In this document: in pieces, positions 56,860 through 64,000 of the stretch
Layout: every line of letters begins with the position of its first letter
Numbering within the stretch: the first letter of the stretch is position 1
Source of the DNA: Methylomonas sp. LL1
Lineage (GTDB): Bacteria; Pseudomonadota; Gammaproteobacteria; Methylococcales; Methylomonadaceae
DNA: 64,000 bases
Reading direction: 5' to 3'
Assembly (NCBI RefSeq): GCF_015711015.1
Contig: NZ_CP064653.1
Location: 3,534,001 to 3,598,000 of the forward strand
The notes under the pieces: generated by a model
The model's input: the letters and a program-made list of their open reading frames with translations, nothing else
Database searches by the model: none
Told to the model about the DNA's origin: nothing
Program-made: the position numbers and the translations under genes

Positions 56860-58065
56860 CTAGAGATAAGCATACGGCTCGATGCGCCAACGGGATGGGA
56901 TTTCGAAACAGACGATGCGCTGATGGCAGCTGGGTTTGGACAAATCGTAATCTCTGGGCCGGATGAAACTGCGTAGACGGCTGTTGAAAATAGCCTTGAC
57001 TTTGGGATGCAGCAAATCCTCATGGTGTTGTTCGACCACCACGGCCAGATCGTCGTTTTCAAGCTTGACCAGAGCGCCGACCGGATAAATGCCGACGGTA
57101 CGGATGAAGCTATGCACCAGCGGCATATCGAAATGTTGTCCGCAGCATTCCAACAACTGTTTCAACACGGCGGTGGGTTCCGCTCCGGCGTGATAAACCC
57201 GTTGGGAGGTTAATGCGTCGTAGACATCGACAATCGCGGCCATTTGGCCGAAACGGCTGATTTCATCACCCTTCAAGCCCAGCGGATAACCGCTGCCATC
57301 GTAATGTTCGTGATGTTCGGCGGCGATATTGATGGAAATCGGCGATATGCCGGGAGTGTTTTCCAATACCAGCCGGCCTTCGGCGACATGTTGCTGCATC
57401 AGCGCAAATTCGCGCTCGGAGAGCTTGCCGGGTTTGTTCAATATATAGCGTGGGATTTTCATCTTGCCGATGTCGTGCAGCAGACCGCCGATGCCGGCCA
57501 GCTCGATTTCGGTGCGGCCTATATCCAATGCTCGACAAAAGCTGATCAACAGTGTGCCGACCGCTACCGAATGTTGATAGGTGTATTTGTCGGCTTGTTT
57601 GATTCTGAGCAGGCTGACGAGGGCGTCGGGATTGCGGAAAATGGATTCGGTGATCGAGGTGACGAGGGGCTGGGTTTTTTCCAGTTCAACCTGTTTGCCC
57701 AATCGGCAATCCTGCAAGATGTCATGCACCATGATGTTGGCTTCCTTGACGACATGCTTGGCCTGGCGAATTTCTTCCTGGACCGAAACCAGGGGCGTTG
57801 TGCGTTTCAGGGTTCTGCCAAGATCTTGCAGCGTGTCTTCCAAGGTTCGATCGACGGTTCTGAAAGGCGTAGGATTCGGTAGATCCTGACCCAATTCGGT
57901 ATCGATATAGACGTAGCGCGCTCCCAGTTCCCTGACTCTTTCCAGATCGCGCGGCGATTGCACCAGGAAACGATTACGCAAGAAAGGATGTTCGACCCAA
58001 TCGCGATTCAGGTCGTGGATATACATACCCAGGCGGAGATCGGAAACATCGACTTTTTTGATCAT
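56860..58065 (-). CDS. HD-GYP phosphodiesterase with DUF3391
   Basis: A 401-residue protein that would hydrolyse c-di-GMP. The N-terminal DUF3391 (about 1-120, VSDLRLGMYIHDLNRDW) is followed by an HD-GYP domain (about 150-340). HDIGKMKIP, the pair HHEHYDGSGYP and FGQMAAIVDVYDALTS are intact, so an active bi- or trinuclear metal centre is expected. It is the counterpart of the GGDEF protein at 42149, though not adjacent. Confidence 0.94.
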   Translation of the reverse strand: MIKKVDVSDLRLGMYIHDLNRDWVEHPFLRNRFLVQSPRDLERVRELGARYVYIDTELGQDLPNPTPFRTVDRTLEDTLQDLGRTLKRTTPLVSVQEEIRQAKHVVKEANIMVHDILQDCRLGKQVELEKTQPLVTSITESIFRNPDALVSLLRIKQADKYTYQHSVAVGTLLISFCRALDIGRTEIELAGIGGLLHDIGKMKIPRYILNKPGKLSEREFALMQQHVAEGRLVLENTPGISPISINIAAEHHEHYDGSGYPLGLKGDEISRFGQMAAIVDVYDALTSQRVYHAGAEPTAVLKQLLECCGQHFDMPLVHSFIRTVGIYPVGALVKLENDDLAVVVEQHHEDLLHPKVKAIFNSRLRSFIRPRDYDLSKPSCHQRIVCFEIPSRWRIEPYAYL

Positions 58066-58178
58066 TCGCGATTTACCTTCCTTTTTATTGCCTAAGCCGG
58101 CATCGGTACTTAAGCTCTTTGGTATTTATACCAGCAGTTGCCGGATACCGCAGGCTAAATCGGCGATATGGCCAGGCT

Positions 58179-59003
58179 TTAACCCTCGAAGCGATGCGCG
58201 ATACTCTGCATCAGCAAAATCAACAGCACGCCGGCCAGAATAAAGCCTATCTGTTGCAGCGAGGTTTTGATGTCGGTCTTGTGGTGGAGAGACGGAATCA
58301 AATCGGCGACGGCGATGTAGATAAAGCTGGAGGCGGCCAGCGTCAGGAAATAGGGCAAGATGTGGTGCAGATCGCCTAGGCTGAAATAAGCCAGCACGCC
58401 GCCGATGACGGTGGATAGGCTGGCCAGCACGTTATAGAACAAGGCTTTGCCTCGGGTGTAGCCGCTATGCAGCAATATCGCAAAATCGCCGACTTCCTGC
58501 GGAATTTCGTGGGCGGCCACGGCCAGGCTGGTCACCATGCCCAGCTGCGGGTCGGTCAAAAAGGCCGCGCCGATCAATACGCCATCGACAAAGTTGTGGA
58601 TGCTGTCGCCCAAAATGATGAACATGCCTGCAACCCGGCGGCCATGGTCGTTATGCGGGTTGTGATCGTGATGATCCTCGTGCGAGTCCTCGCCGTGTGC
58701 TTCGCAGGCATGGGAATGGCAATGGCGCCAAACCAGTAGCTTTTCCAGCATAAAAAACAGCAGGATGCCGATCAAGATGGTTGCCGACAGTATCGACATG
58801 TCTTCGACCGGCACTTCCTCGAACGCATGCGGAATCAGGCCGCAAAATGCACCGGTCAATAGCGCGCCGACTGCAAAACTGATGCCGTGTGGCAGCACGT
58901 TTTGCCGTTGTTTTTCGGGCAACAGCAAAAACACGCCCGCCGCCATCACGCTGAGGATGCCGCCGATAGCCGTGAAGATGACGATCAATAACAAAATACT
59001 CAA
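58179..59003 (-). CDS. ZIP family divalent metal transporter
   Basis: A protein of about 274 residues with eight predicted helices. Metal-transport motifs are HNFVDGVLIGAAF (TM4) and AAHEIPQEVGDFAIL (TM5). A His-rich cytoplasmic loop (about 105-130, spaced His/Asp/Glu) is typical of zinc or iron ZIP proteins. A TTG start at 59003 is chosen because GGAGAG lies seven bases upstream, inside the end of pgeF; longer upstream frames lie over pgeF and are unlikely. Confidence 0.9.
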   Translation of the reverse strand: MSILLLIVIFTAIGGILSVMAAGVFLLLPEKQRQNVLPHGISFAVGALLTGAFCGLIPHAFEEVPVEDMSILSATILIGILLFFMLEKLLVWRHCHSHACEAHGEDSHEDHHDHNPHNDHGRRVAGMFIILGDSIHNFVDGVLIGAAFLTDPQLGMVTSLAVAAHEIPQEVGDFAILLHSGYTRGKALFYNVLASLSTVIGGVLAYFSLGDLHHILPYFLTLAASSFIYIAVADLIPSLHHKTDIKTSLQQIGFILAGVLLILLMQSIAHRFEG

Positions 59004-59005
59004 GA

Positions 59006-59731
59006 TTAATCTCTCCAGATCAGGCTGGCCATGCGCCCGGTAGTCGCGCCGTCGCGGCGGTAGGAATAAAAACGTTGCGCATCGCTGACGGTGCAATAAG
59101 CGCCGCCATGAATTTGTTCGACGCCCAATTCGGCTAATTGCAGTCTGGCCAGATGATAAATATCCGCCAGCCATTTGCCTGGGCCGGTGGCTTTAAAGGC
59201 CTCGGCGGCCTTGGCGTTATCGGCCACAAAGGCCTCGCGCACGTCCTCGCCGACTTCAAAATGTTCCGGTCCAATCGCCGGTCCCAGCCAGACCGAAACC
59301 TTTTGGCAACTCATCGCCGATAACGTCCGCTCGATCACGCCGGCCTGCAAGCCACGCCAGCCGGCATGGGCGGCGGCAATCACACCGCCATGGTCGCCGC
59401 AGAACAAAACCGGCAGACAATCGGCCGTCAACACCGCGCACACGGTGCCGGGTTGGTCGGTAAAGCTGGCATCAGCCTGCTCCAAACCTTGGGCCTGATC
59501 GGCCTTGATTACGCGCGTCCCATGTACTTGTTGCAACCAAACCGGTTCGGCGGGAAGTTGCAGCATGTCGCGAATGATTTTGCGGTTAGTTTCGACATGA
59601 TCAGGGTCGTCATCGACATGGGCGGCCGGATTCAGGCTGGCATAAGCGCCGCTGCTGGCACCGCCGCCACGCAAGGTGGTAGCGGCATGCACTCCCTCGG
59701 GCAGCGGCCAATCAGGCTTGATCCAGTTCAT
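59006..59731 (-). CDS. pgeF: Peptidoglycan editing factor PgeF (multicopper oxidase-like, YfiH)
   Basis: A 241-residue laccase-domain protein. Zinc/copper ligands are in QQVHGTRVI, LTADCLPVLF and AAHAGWRGLQ, the standard His-Cys-His triad. It removes L-Ser-containing muropeptide precursors or acts as a purine nucleoside phosphorylase-like enzyme in other species. The start overlaps the end of rluD by 20 bp, giving the conserved rluD-pgeF pair. Confidence 0.93.
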   Translation of the reverse strand: MNWIKPDWPLPEGVHAATTLRGGGASSGAYASLNPAAHVDDDPDHVETNRKIIRDMLQLPAEPVWLQQVHGTRVIKADQAQGLEQADASFTDQPGTVCAVLTADCLPVLFCGDHGGVIAAAHAGWRGLQAGVIERTLSAMSCQKVSVWLGPAIGPEHFEVGEDVREAFVADNAKAAEAFKATGPGKWLADIYHLARLQLAELGVEQIHGGAYCTVSDAQRFYSYRRDGATTGRMASLIWRD

Positions 59732-60662
59732 TTTCCGCCAGCAATGTGATCAGGTTTTGCATATCCTCGGGCATCGGTTGTTCCCATTCCAGGTATTCGC
59801 CGGTTTCCGGATGATCCAGACCCAATTTGGTCGCATGCAGGGCTTGGCGCTTGAAATTACGCAGCGCCTCGGCCAGGGCCGGGTTGCAATCGGCCGGCAT
59901 CTGAAAACGGCCACCATACACCTGATCGCCGACCAAGGGGTAATTGATATGCGCCATGTGTACCCGAATTTGATGGGTACGGCCGGTTTCCAGCTTGACT
60001 CGGATCAGGGTATGGCGTTTGAAACGTTGCTCCAGCCGGTAATGCGTTACCGCTTCCTTGCCGTCGCGGCGTACCGCGTTGCGTTTGCGGTCCACCGGAT
60101 GGCGGCCGATTGGCTGGTCGACGGTACCGCCGGCGGTCATCCAGCCCTTCACCAAGGCCAGATATTCGCGGTGTATCGTGCGTTCCTGCAATTGTTCGAT
60201 CAGGCTGTTGTGCGCTTGCAAGGTTTTAGCCACCATCAGCAGGCCGCTGGTGTCCTTGTCGATCCGGTGCACGATGCCGGCGCGCGGCAGAGTATCCAGG
60301 CTAGGGGCGTGATTCAGCAGCGCGTTGACCAGCGTACCGGTCCAGTTACCGACCGCCGGGTGCACCACCAGTCCGGCCGGTTTGTTGACGATCAGCAGCG
60401 ACTCGTCTTCGTAAACGATGTCCAGCGGAATGTCTTCCGCGTCATATTCGATGACCTGCTCGGCTTCGGCGTCCAGCTCGATTTCCTCCCCGCCGTCCAG
60501 CTTATCGCGGCCCTTCATCGCTTCGCCATCGACCAGTACCCTCCCGGCTTTTACCCAGGTTTGCAGCTTGCTGCGGGAATAGTCGGGGAACATCTCCGCC
60601 AGACACTGGTCCAGGCGCATGCCGGCCAGTTCATCGGGAACCCTTGCGGTTAATATCGTCAT
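59712..60662 (-). CDS. rluD: Ribosomal large subunit pseudouridine synthase D
   Basis: A 316-residue enzyme that forms pseudouridines in helix 69 of 23S rRNA. The N-terminal S4 domain (AGMRLDQCLAEMFPDYSRSK, about 11-30) is followed by the RluA-type catalytic domain with HRIDKDTSGLL (catalytic Asp) and RVHMAHINYPLVGD near the end. It lies divergent from bamD, the same neighbourhood as in E. coli and Pseudomonas. Confidence 0.95.
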   Translation of the reverse strand: MTILTARVPDELAGMRLDQCLAEMFPDYSRSKLQTWVKAGRVLVDGEAMKGRDKLDGGEEIELDAEAEQVIEYDAEDIPLDIVYEDESLLIVNKPAGLVVHPAVGNWTGTLVNALLNHAPSLDTLPRAGIVHRIDKDTSGLLMVAKTLQAHNSLIEQLQERTIHREYLALVKGWMTAGGTVDQPIGRHPVDRKRNAVRRDGKEAVTHYRLEQRFKRHTLIRVKLETGRTHQIRVHMAHINYPLVGDQVYGGRFQMPADCNPALAEALRNFKRQALHATKLGLDHPETGEYLEWEQPMPEDMQNLITLLAENELDQA

Positions 60663-60744
60663 AGTCGTTTTTAAGTTATACTCGCGATTTGGGCATTGCC
60701 TCTAACCGCAAAAACCCGCAATATTACAACGTGTTGTCTTTTCT

Positions 60745-61587
60745 ATGCGATTACTTTTAGTAAAAACTGTTTTTATCGCCAGTTTGGCCTGGACTTTGCC
60801 GGGCTGTGAAACCTTGAGTGCCTTGGGCGGCAAGGATAATTCGGCCAAGGAAGACGAATACGTCGGCTGGGACGATGCCAAGTTTCACCAGCAGGCCAAG
60901 GAAGCGCTGGACAACAAAAATTACCAAAAAGCCATCACGCTTTATGAAGCGTTGGAAGCCCGCTATCCGTTCGGCGATTATGCCGCTCAGGCGCAATTGA
61001 ACGTGGCCTATGCCTATTATAAAAATGACGATCCGGAAGCGGCTCTGGCGGCGGCCGATCGATTTATCAAGGTGCATCCGCGAAACCCCAACGTCGACTA
61101 CGCCTATTATTTAAAAGGTTTGATCAACTATAACCGTGGTATCGGTTTTTTAGACCGTTTCCTGCCGACCGATTCCTCGCAACGCGATCCCGGCAATGCC
61201 AAGGACGCCTACGACAATTTTCAGGAGTTGATCCAACGCTTTCCGCAGAGTAAATATGTGCCCGATGCTCGTTTGAGAATGGTGGCCTTGCGCAATAACA
61301 TGGCGATGTATGAAGTGCATGTAGCTGATTTTTACATGCGCCGCAAAGCTTATGTGGCGGCGATTAACCGAGCGAATCACATCATCAAGGACTTTCAACG
61401 GACTCCGGCGGTGCCGCATGCCTTGCAAATCATGCAGGAGGGCTATCGCAAGCTGGGCATGGAGGATTTGGCGGCCGATGCCGAACGCGTATTCAATCTG
61501 AACTACCCCAACGGTATTCCGGTGGCCGATTACAAGGAAAAAACCATGATGGAAGAAACCTGGGACGCGATAGGCATGGATAAATAA
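60745..61587 (+). CDS. bamD: Outer membrane assembly lipoprotein BamD
   Basis: A 280-residue TPR lipoprotein of the BAM complex. The signal peptide ends with the lipobox TLPGC (Cys at about residue 22). TPR helices begin FHQQAKEALDNKNYQKAITL, and the family block YVPDARLRMVALRNNMAMYE lies at about 170-190. It is about 30 residues longer than E. coli BamD because of the linker after the lipid anchor. It is followed 3 bp after its stop by the HExxH protein gene. Confidence 0.96.
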   Translation: MRLLLVKTVFIASLAWTLPGCETLSALGGKDNSAKEDEYVGWDDAKFHQQAKEALDNKNYQKAITLYEALEARYPFGDYAAQAQLNVAYAYYKNDDPEAALAAADRFIKVHPRNPNVDYAYYLKGLINYNRGIGFLDRFLPTDSSQRDPGNAKDAYDNFQELIQRFPQSKYVPDARLRMVALRNNMAMYEVHVADFYMRRKAYVAAINRANHIIKDFQRTPAVPHALQIMQEGYRKLGMEDLAADAERVFNLNYPNGIPVADYKEKTMMEETWDAIGMDK

Positions 61588-61590
61588 GGC

Positions 61591-62808
61591 TTGAACCGAC
61601 TGCAAGCGTTAGCGGTCGCGGGGTTGCTGCTGTTCAGCCTTTCGACGCTGGCGGAATCAAACCCCGAGCCGCTGTTTCAAAACCGCTTCTTCACCTTGTC
61701 GCAAAATGCCGAATTGTTGTGCGCCACCAGCGAACAGCAGTTCACCCCCAGCGAACAACTGGCGGAGATCATTCGGTTTTATGAAAAAGATCATCCGAAC
61801 CTGCGCCAGCAGGCGGTTGCGGTTCTAACCGAGCATACCAACCCCGAGCATCTGGAAGATCTGGCCGATTTTCGTGATGACTGTAGGGACAGTGCCTCGG
61901 TGGATTTATGCGTATTGGAAAAATACTGGGACGACAAGGATGCGGCCTGGCGGGCGCTGGCGCTGTTTTACGACAGTAAGACCGTGATCAAGCACAGCGA
62001 GGATTATCGCTACCAAGTAAAGCGTTTCGATGCGGATCATCTGCGCATCTTCGAAAAAGCCATCCGCAAGATTCCGGCGTTTTTACGCGAAAGTATCAGC
62101 AAGGCCAAGCCAACCGACAAGCTGGAACAGGAAATCGCCGACAAGCCGACGGTCATGCAGGAGTTGATCCGCGACGCTTTTCCGGAGGATTACAAAATCA
62201 GCATCTGGCAGGATTACACCCATCCGCTAACGCTGGTGCCGGGTGTCGGTTTTCGCTCGCAGACCGTGGCCCAGGTGTTCAGCGGCCAGAATTTGATCGT
62301 ATTTACCGTTAAGGAATTCGACAAGGCCAAGGAAGAATCGACTTATCGCGACATCGAGGTGCAATATTTGGTGGATTTTCGCCTGCCCATCGTCGTGCAT
62401 GAAATCGCCCATACCATCGATAATTTCCATTTCTGGAACGGCGAGGACGATCTGTATTTTTTCTATAAATACCACAAGATTTCCAACGACGAACAGATCA
62501 TGAAAATCATCGCCGAGGCCAAGTTGGCCTTGTGGCCATCTAAATGGTTCGAAGCCTTCGAATTTCTTGCCGAAGTCAATGAGGGCCGTTACGACGGCAA
62601 TACCCAGGAAAAGCTGGCCGAGCTGGTCGCGCAATACATTTTGATTCCGGAACGTCTGCGGCAAAGCGCGCCGGCGGCTTATCAATGGCTGCGCAACGAG
62701 GTGTTTCGGGGTATCGAATACCAAGGCTACGATCGCTGTCCGACTCCGATTACCCGGCCGCTGACCTGGTGGCAAAAGCATGCCAGCGGTAAACTGTTGG
62801 GACATTAA
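61591..62808 (+). CDS. Exported putative zinc-dependent HExxH protein
   Basis: A 405-residue protein with a signal peptide (about 1-21, LSTLA-ES) and an Ala/Leu-rich mature chain. HEIAH at residues 270-274 matches HExxH, with LPIVVHEIAHTIDNF as context. The third zinc ligand cannot be placed. A TTG start at 61591 begins three bases after the bamD stop. It is unrecognised as a family. Position behind bamD suggests an envelope role, by context only. Confidence 0.6.
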   Translation: MNRLQALAVAGLLLFSLSTLAESNPEPLFQNRFFTLSQNAELLCATSEQQFTPSEQLAEIIRFYEKDHPNLRQQAVAVLTEHTNPEHLEDLADFRDDCRDSASVDLCVLEKYWDDKDAAWRALALFYDSKTVIKHSEDYRYQVKRFDADHLRIFEKAIRKIPAFLRESISKAKPTDKLEQEIADKPTVMQELIRDAFPEDYKISIWQDYTHPLTLVPGVGFRSQTVAQVFSGQNLIVFTVKEFDKAKEESTYRDIEVQYLVDFRLPIVVHEIAHTIDNFHFWNGEDDLYFFYKYHKISNDEQIMKIIAEAKLALWPSKWFEAFEFLAEVNEGRYDGNTQEKLAELVAQYILIPERLRQSAPAAYQWLRNEVFRGIEYQGYDRCPTPITRPLTWWQKHASGKLLGH

Positions 62809-62853
62809 AGCCTATGTTATGCTTGCTTAAACAATGAATTTCTAGGCTGTGTC

Positions 62854-62925
62854 ATGGCTTTTACATTGGAACAAGGCAAGCATTACACCTCTCGCGATTA
62901 TCTGACCTGGCCTACAGGATGTTGA
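62854..62925 (+). pseudogene. N-terminal remnant of a Uma2-family nuclease gene
   Basis: A 23-codon frame (MAFTLEQGKHYTSRDYLTWP then a stop) reproduces the start of Uma2 endonuclease-fold proteins (typically ..YTYEDYLxWP..). The sequence then breaks off before the catalytic part. It lies alone between the HExxH gene and the DUF2058 gene. Confidence 0.45.
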
Positions 62926-62955
62926 CGCCTTATTTAATCAACGACGACTGAAAAC

Positions 62956-63510
62956 ATGAAAAAACCGCAAACCATATCGCTACAGGAACAGCTGTTGAAA
63001 TCCGGCCTAGCCAGCGATGCCAAGGCCAAACAAGTCAAGGCCGAAAAACGCAAGCAGACCAAGCTGCAGCGCAATACCGGCGTGGAAATGGTCGATGACA
63101 TCAAACTCAGCGCGGAACAGGCGCGCCAGCAGCAAATCGAGCGGGATCGGGAATTGAACCGGCTACGCAAACTGGCCGACGAACAAAAAGCCCTTGCCGC
63201 GCAGATCAGGCAAATCACCCAATTGAACCGTATAGCGCAGGATGTCAACGGCATCGCCTATCATTTCAATCACGACAACAAGGTCAAACAGGTCTATGTG
63301 GCGGACAGCGTGCGTGAAGCCCTGATCAATGGCCGCGCCGGCATCGTCAGGCTGGAACAGGGCTATGAAGTGGTGCCGGCTGAAATCGCGCGCAAAATCC
63401 AGGCGAGGAACGCCGACAGCGTGGTGGTGCTCAACCAGCCGACACAGGATGTTGCCGAAGCCGACGATCCGTATGCCGCCTATCAGATTCCGGACGATTT
63501 GATGTGGTGA
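62956..63510 (+). CDS. DUF2058 family protein (YaiL-like)
   Basis: A 184-residue protein starting SLQEQLLKSGLASDAKAKQV, the standard opening of the YaiL/DUF2058 family. A Lys/Arg/Gln-rich coiled coil occupies about residues 20-95. The C-terminal part ends with YAAYQIPDDLMW, matching the family consensus. Members are described as nucleoprotein or polynucleotide-associated. Function is otherwise unknown. Confidence 0.88.
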   Translation: MKKPQTISLQEQLLKSGLASDAKAKQVKAEKRKQTKLQRNTGVEMVDDIKLSAEQARQQQIERDRELNRLRKLADEQKALAAQIRQITQLNRIAQDVNGIAYHFNHDNKVKQVYVADSVREALINGRAGIVRLEQGYEVVPAEIARKIQARNADSVVVLNQPTQDVAEADDPYAAYQIPDDLMW

Positions 63511-63540
63511 TGCGGTATTAAAGCAGTGTTAACCGGCATA

Positions 63541-64000
63541 TTATGGAGCAGTCTGTGTCTGAAGTATTTCACCGAGCGGGCGGGCCAACAGGTTTTCTGC
63601 AAACCGGCAAGCCTGGCGCAGATTTTCGGCAGTAGCTTGGCAGACAGCTTCGCCCAGCTCGAAAGATTCGGCTTTGATACTTAACAAGAAGCTGGGCGGA
63701 GTGGGCTGGCCGGTCACGGTTTCAAACACTTGCAGCAATGCCGCCGGACTCATCGCATGGCTGGTATAGCTGTTGTCGCGGCAGGGCTTGAGTTTGCTAA
63801 ATACAAAAGCATCGTTGCCCGTTACCGAAGCGTCCACAAACACCACCAGGTCGCGATCCTGTAAATCCAGCGCATGTTCGATTTGTAATTGAAAGTCGGT
63901 CAGCAATTCAACTTGCGTCAGATCGGCCCGCTGTTCCAGGTATTCCAACAATAGTGGGCCGACGGCGTCGTCGCCACGGCTGAGATTGCCGTAGCCAAAT
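63541..64000 (-). CDS. Hydrogenase maturation protease, start cut by window edge
   Basis: The fragment (about 153 codons) begins FGYGNLSRGDDAVGPLLLEY, the N-terminal GxGNxxRGDDAxGP block of peptidase M52, whose Asp helps bind nickel in the hydrogenase precursor. VVFVDASVTGNDAF and SYTSHAMSPAALLQVF follow, most like proteases of the bidirectional NAD-linked hydrogenase (HoxW type). It should remove the C-terminal tail of the large subunit. The hydrogenase genes presumably lie beyond the window. Confidence 0.78.
   Translation of the reverse strand, partial: FGYGNLSRGDDAVGPLLLEYLEQRADLTQVELLTDFQLQIEHALDLQDRDLVVFVDASVTGNDAFVFSKLKPCRDNSYTSHAMSPAALLQVFETVTGQPTPPSFLLSIKAESFELGEAVCQATAENLRQACRFAENLLARPLGEILQTQTAP

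Noticed and set aside
59004-59174. N-terminal extension of the ZIP transporter by about 57 codons
   Set aside because: It lies over the end of pgeF and is Arg-rich and unlike any ZIP N-terminus. TTG 59003 with GGAGAG upstream fits better.
1-64000. CRISPR array, tRNA or rRNA genes, prophage
   Set aside because: No regularly spaced repeats, no cloverleaf or GTTCGAATC-type arm in the right context, and no phage structural genes were seen.

Overview
The window reads as a chromosomal segment of a gammaproteobacterium, most likely a methanotroph of the Methylococcales (Methylomonas-like). Pointers are a probable hopanoid C-3 methylase (HpnR type), an HvfABC-type copper-peptide cluster, a homodimeric-type pyruvate dehydrogenase E1 (aceE/aceF/lpd), a Vfr-like CRP and a hydrogenase maturation protease. 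This placement is inference; there is no rRNA or other direct taxonomic marker. Base composition is about half GC by eye. Two clearly AT-richer islands stand out, near 44.4-46.1 kb and 54.8-55.8 kb.

Layout. 1-2.0 kb: an RND efflux pump (only the start of the pump), its periplasmic adaptor and a CecR-like TetR repressor, with a strong double palindrome upstream. 2.1-5.2 kb: a bacterioferritin lacking the usual haem-ligand methionine, a B12-dependent radical SAM protein and endonuclease III. 5.3-7.5 kb: a secreted Cys/Gly/Met-rich precursor peptide with seven EGxCG motifs, an MNIO (DUF692) enzyme and a DUF2063 partner. This is an HvfABC-type system for making modified copper-binding peptides and is the most interesting locus here. 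8.7-20.0 kb: a chemotaxis cluster of STAS, CheA, MCP, CheW, two more MCPs and CheR, without CheY, CheB or CheD. The CheA carries tandem MshEN-like motifs that may bind c-di-GMP.

20-30.8 kb holds housekeeping genes: glyoxalase, hemW, pyrE, a dynamin-like GTPase, speD, osmC-like, a vfr-like regulator, an MFS transporter, an M23 peptidase, a BamE-like lipoprotein and selO. 30.9-38.0 kb is the pyruvate dehydrogenase region. aceE-aceF are separated from lpd by a decayed RAYT transposase flanked by REP elements, a small winged-helix-like protein and a HEPN/MNT pair. 38.2-44.0 kb: a J-domain protein, thyA, sodB, a CYTH protein, a TPR protein and a PAS-GGDEF protein. 44.4-46.1 kb: an AT-rich three-gene island led by a TIGR04255-family protein, of unknown function.

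46.3-54.3 kb, all on the minus strand, holds late cobalamin genes (cobS-bluB-cobQ, cobT, cobU) interleaved with a TM2 protein, a universal stress protein, a membrane protein and an ABC-F ATPase. These genes cover nucleotide-loop assembly, amidation and DMB synthesis, and B12 would serve the radical SAM enzyme near the window start. 54.8-56.1 kb: an AT-rich fucosyltransferase-like gene followed by REP-like inverted repeats and a gene remnant. 56.2-64.0 kb: a flavin reductase, an HD-GYP phosphodiesterase, a ZIP transporter, pgeF, rluD, bamD, a HExxH protein, a Uma2 remnant, a DUF2058 protein and the start-truncated end of a hydrogenase maturation protease gene. No tRNA, rRNA or CRISPR array was recognised.
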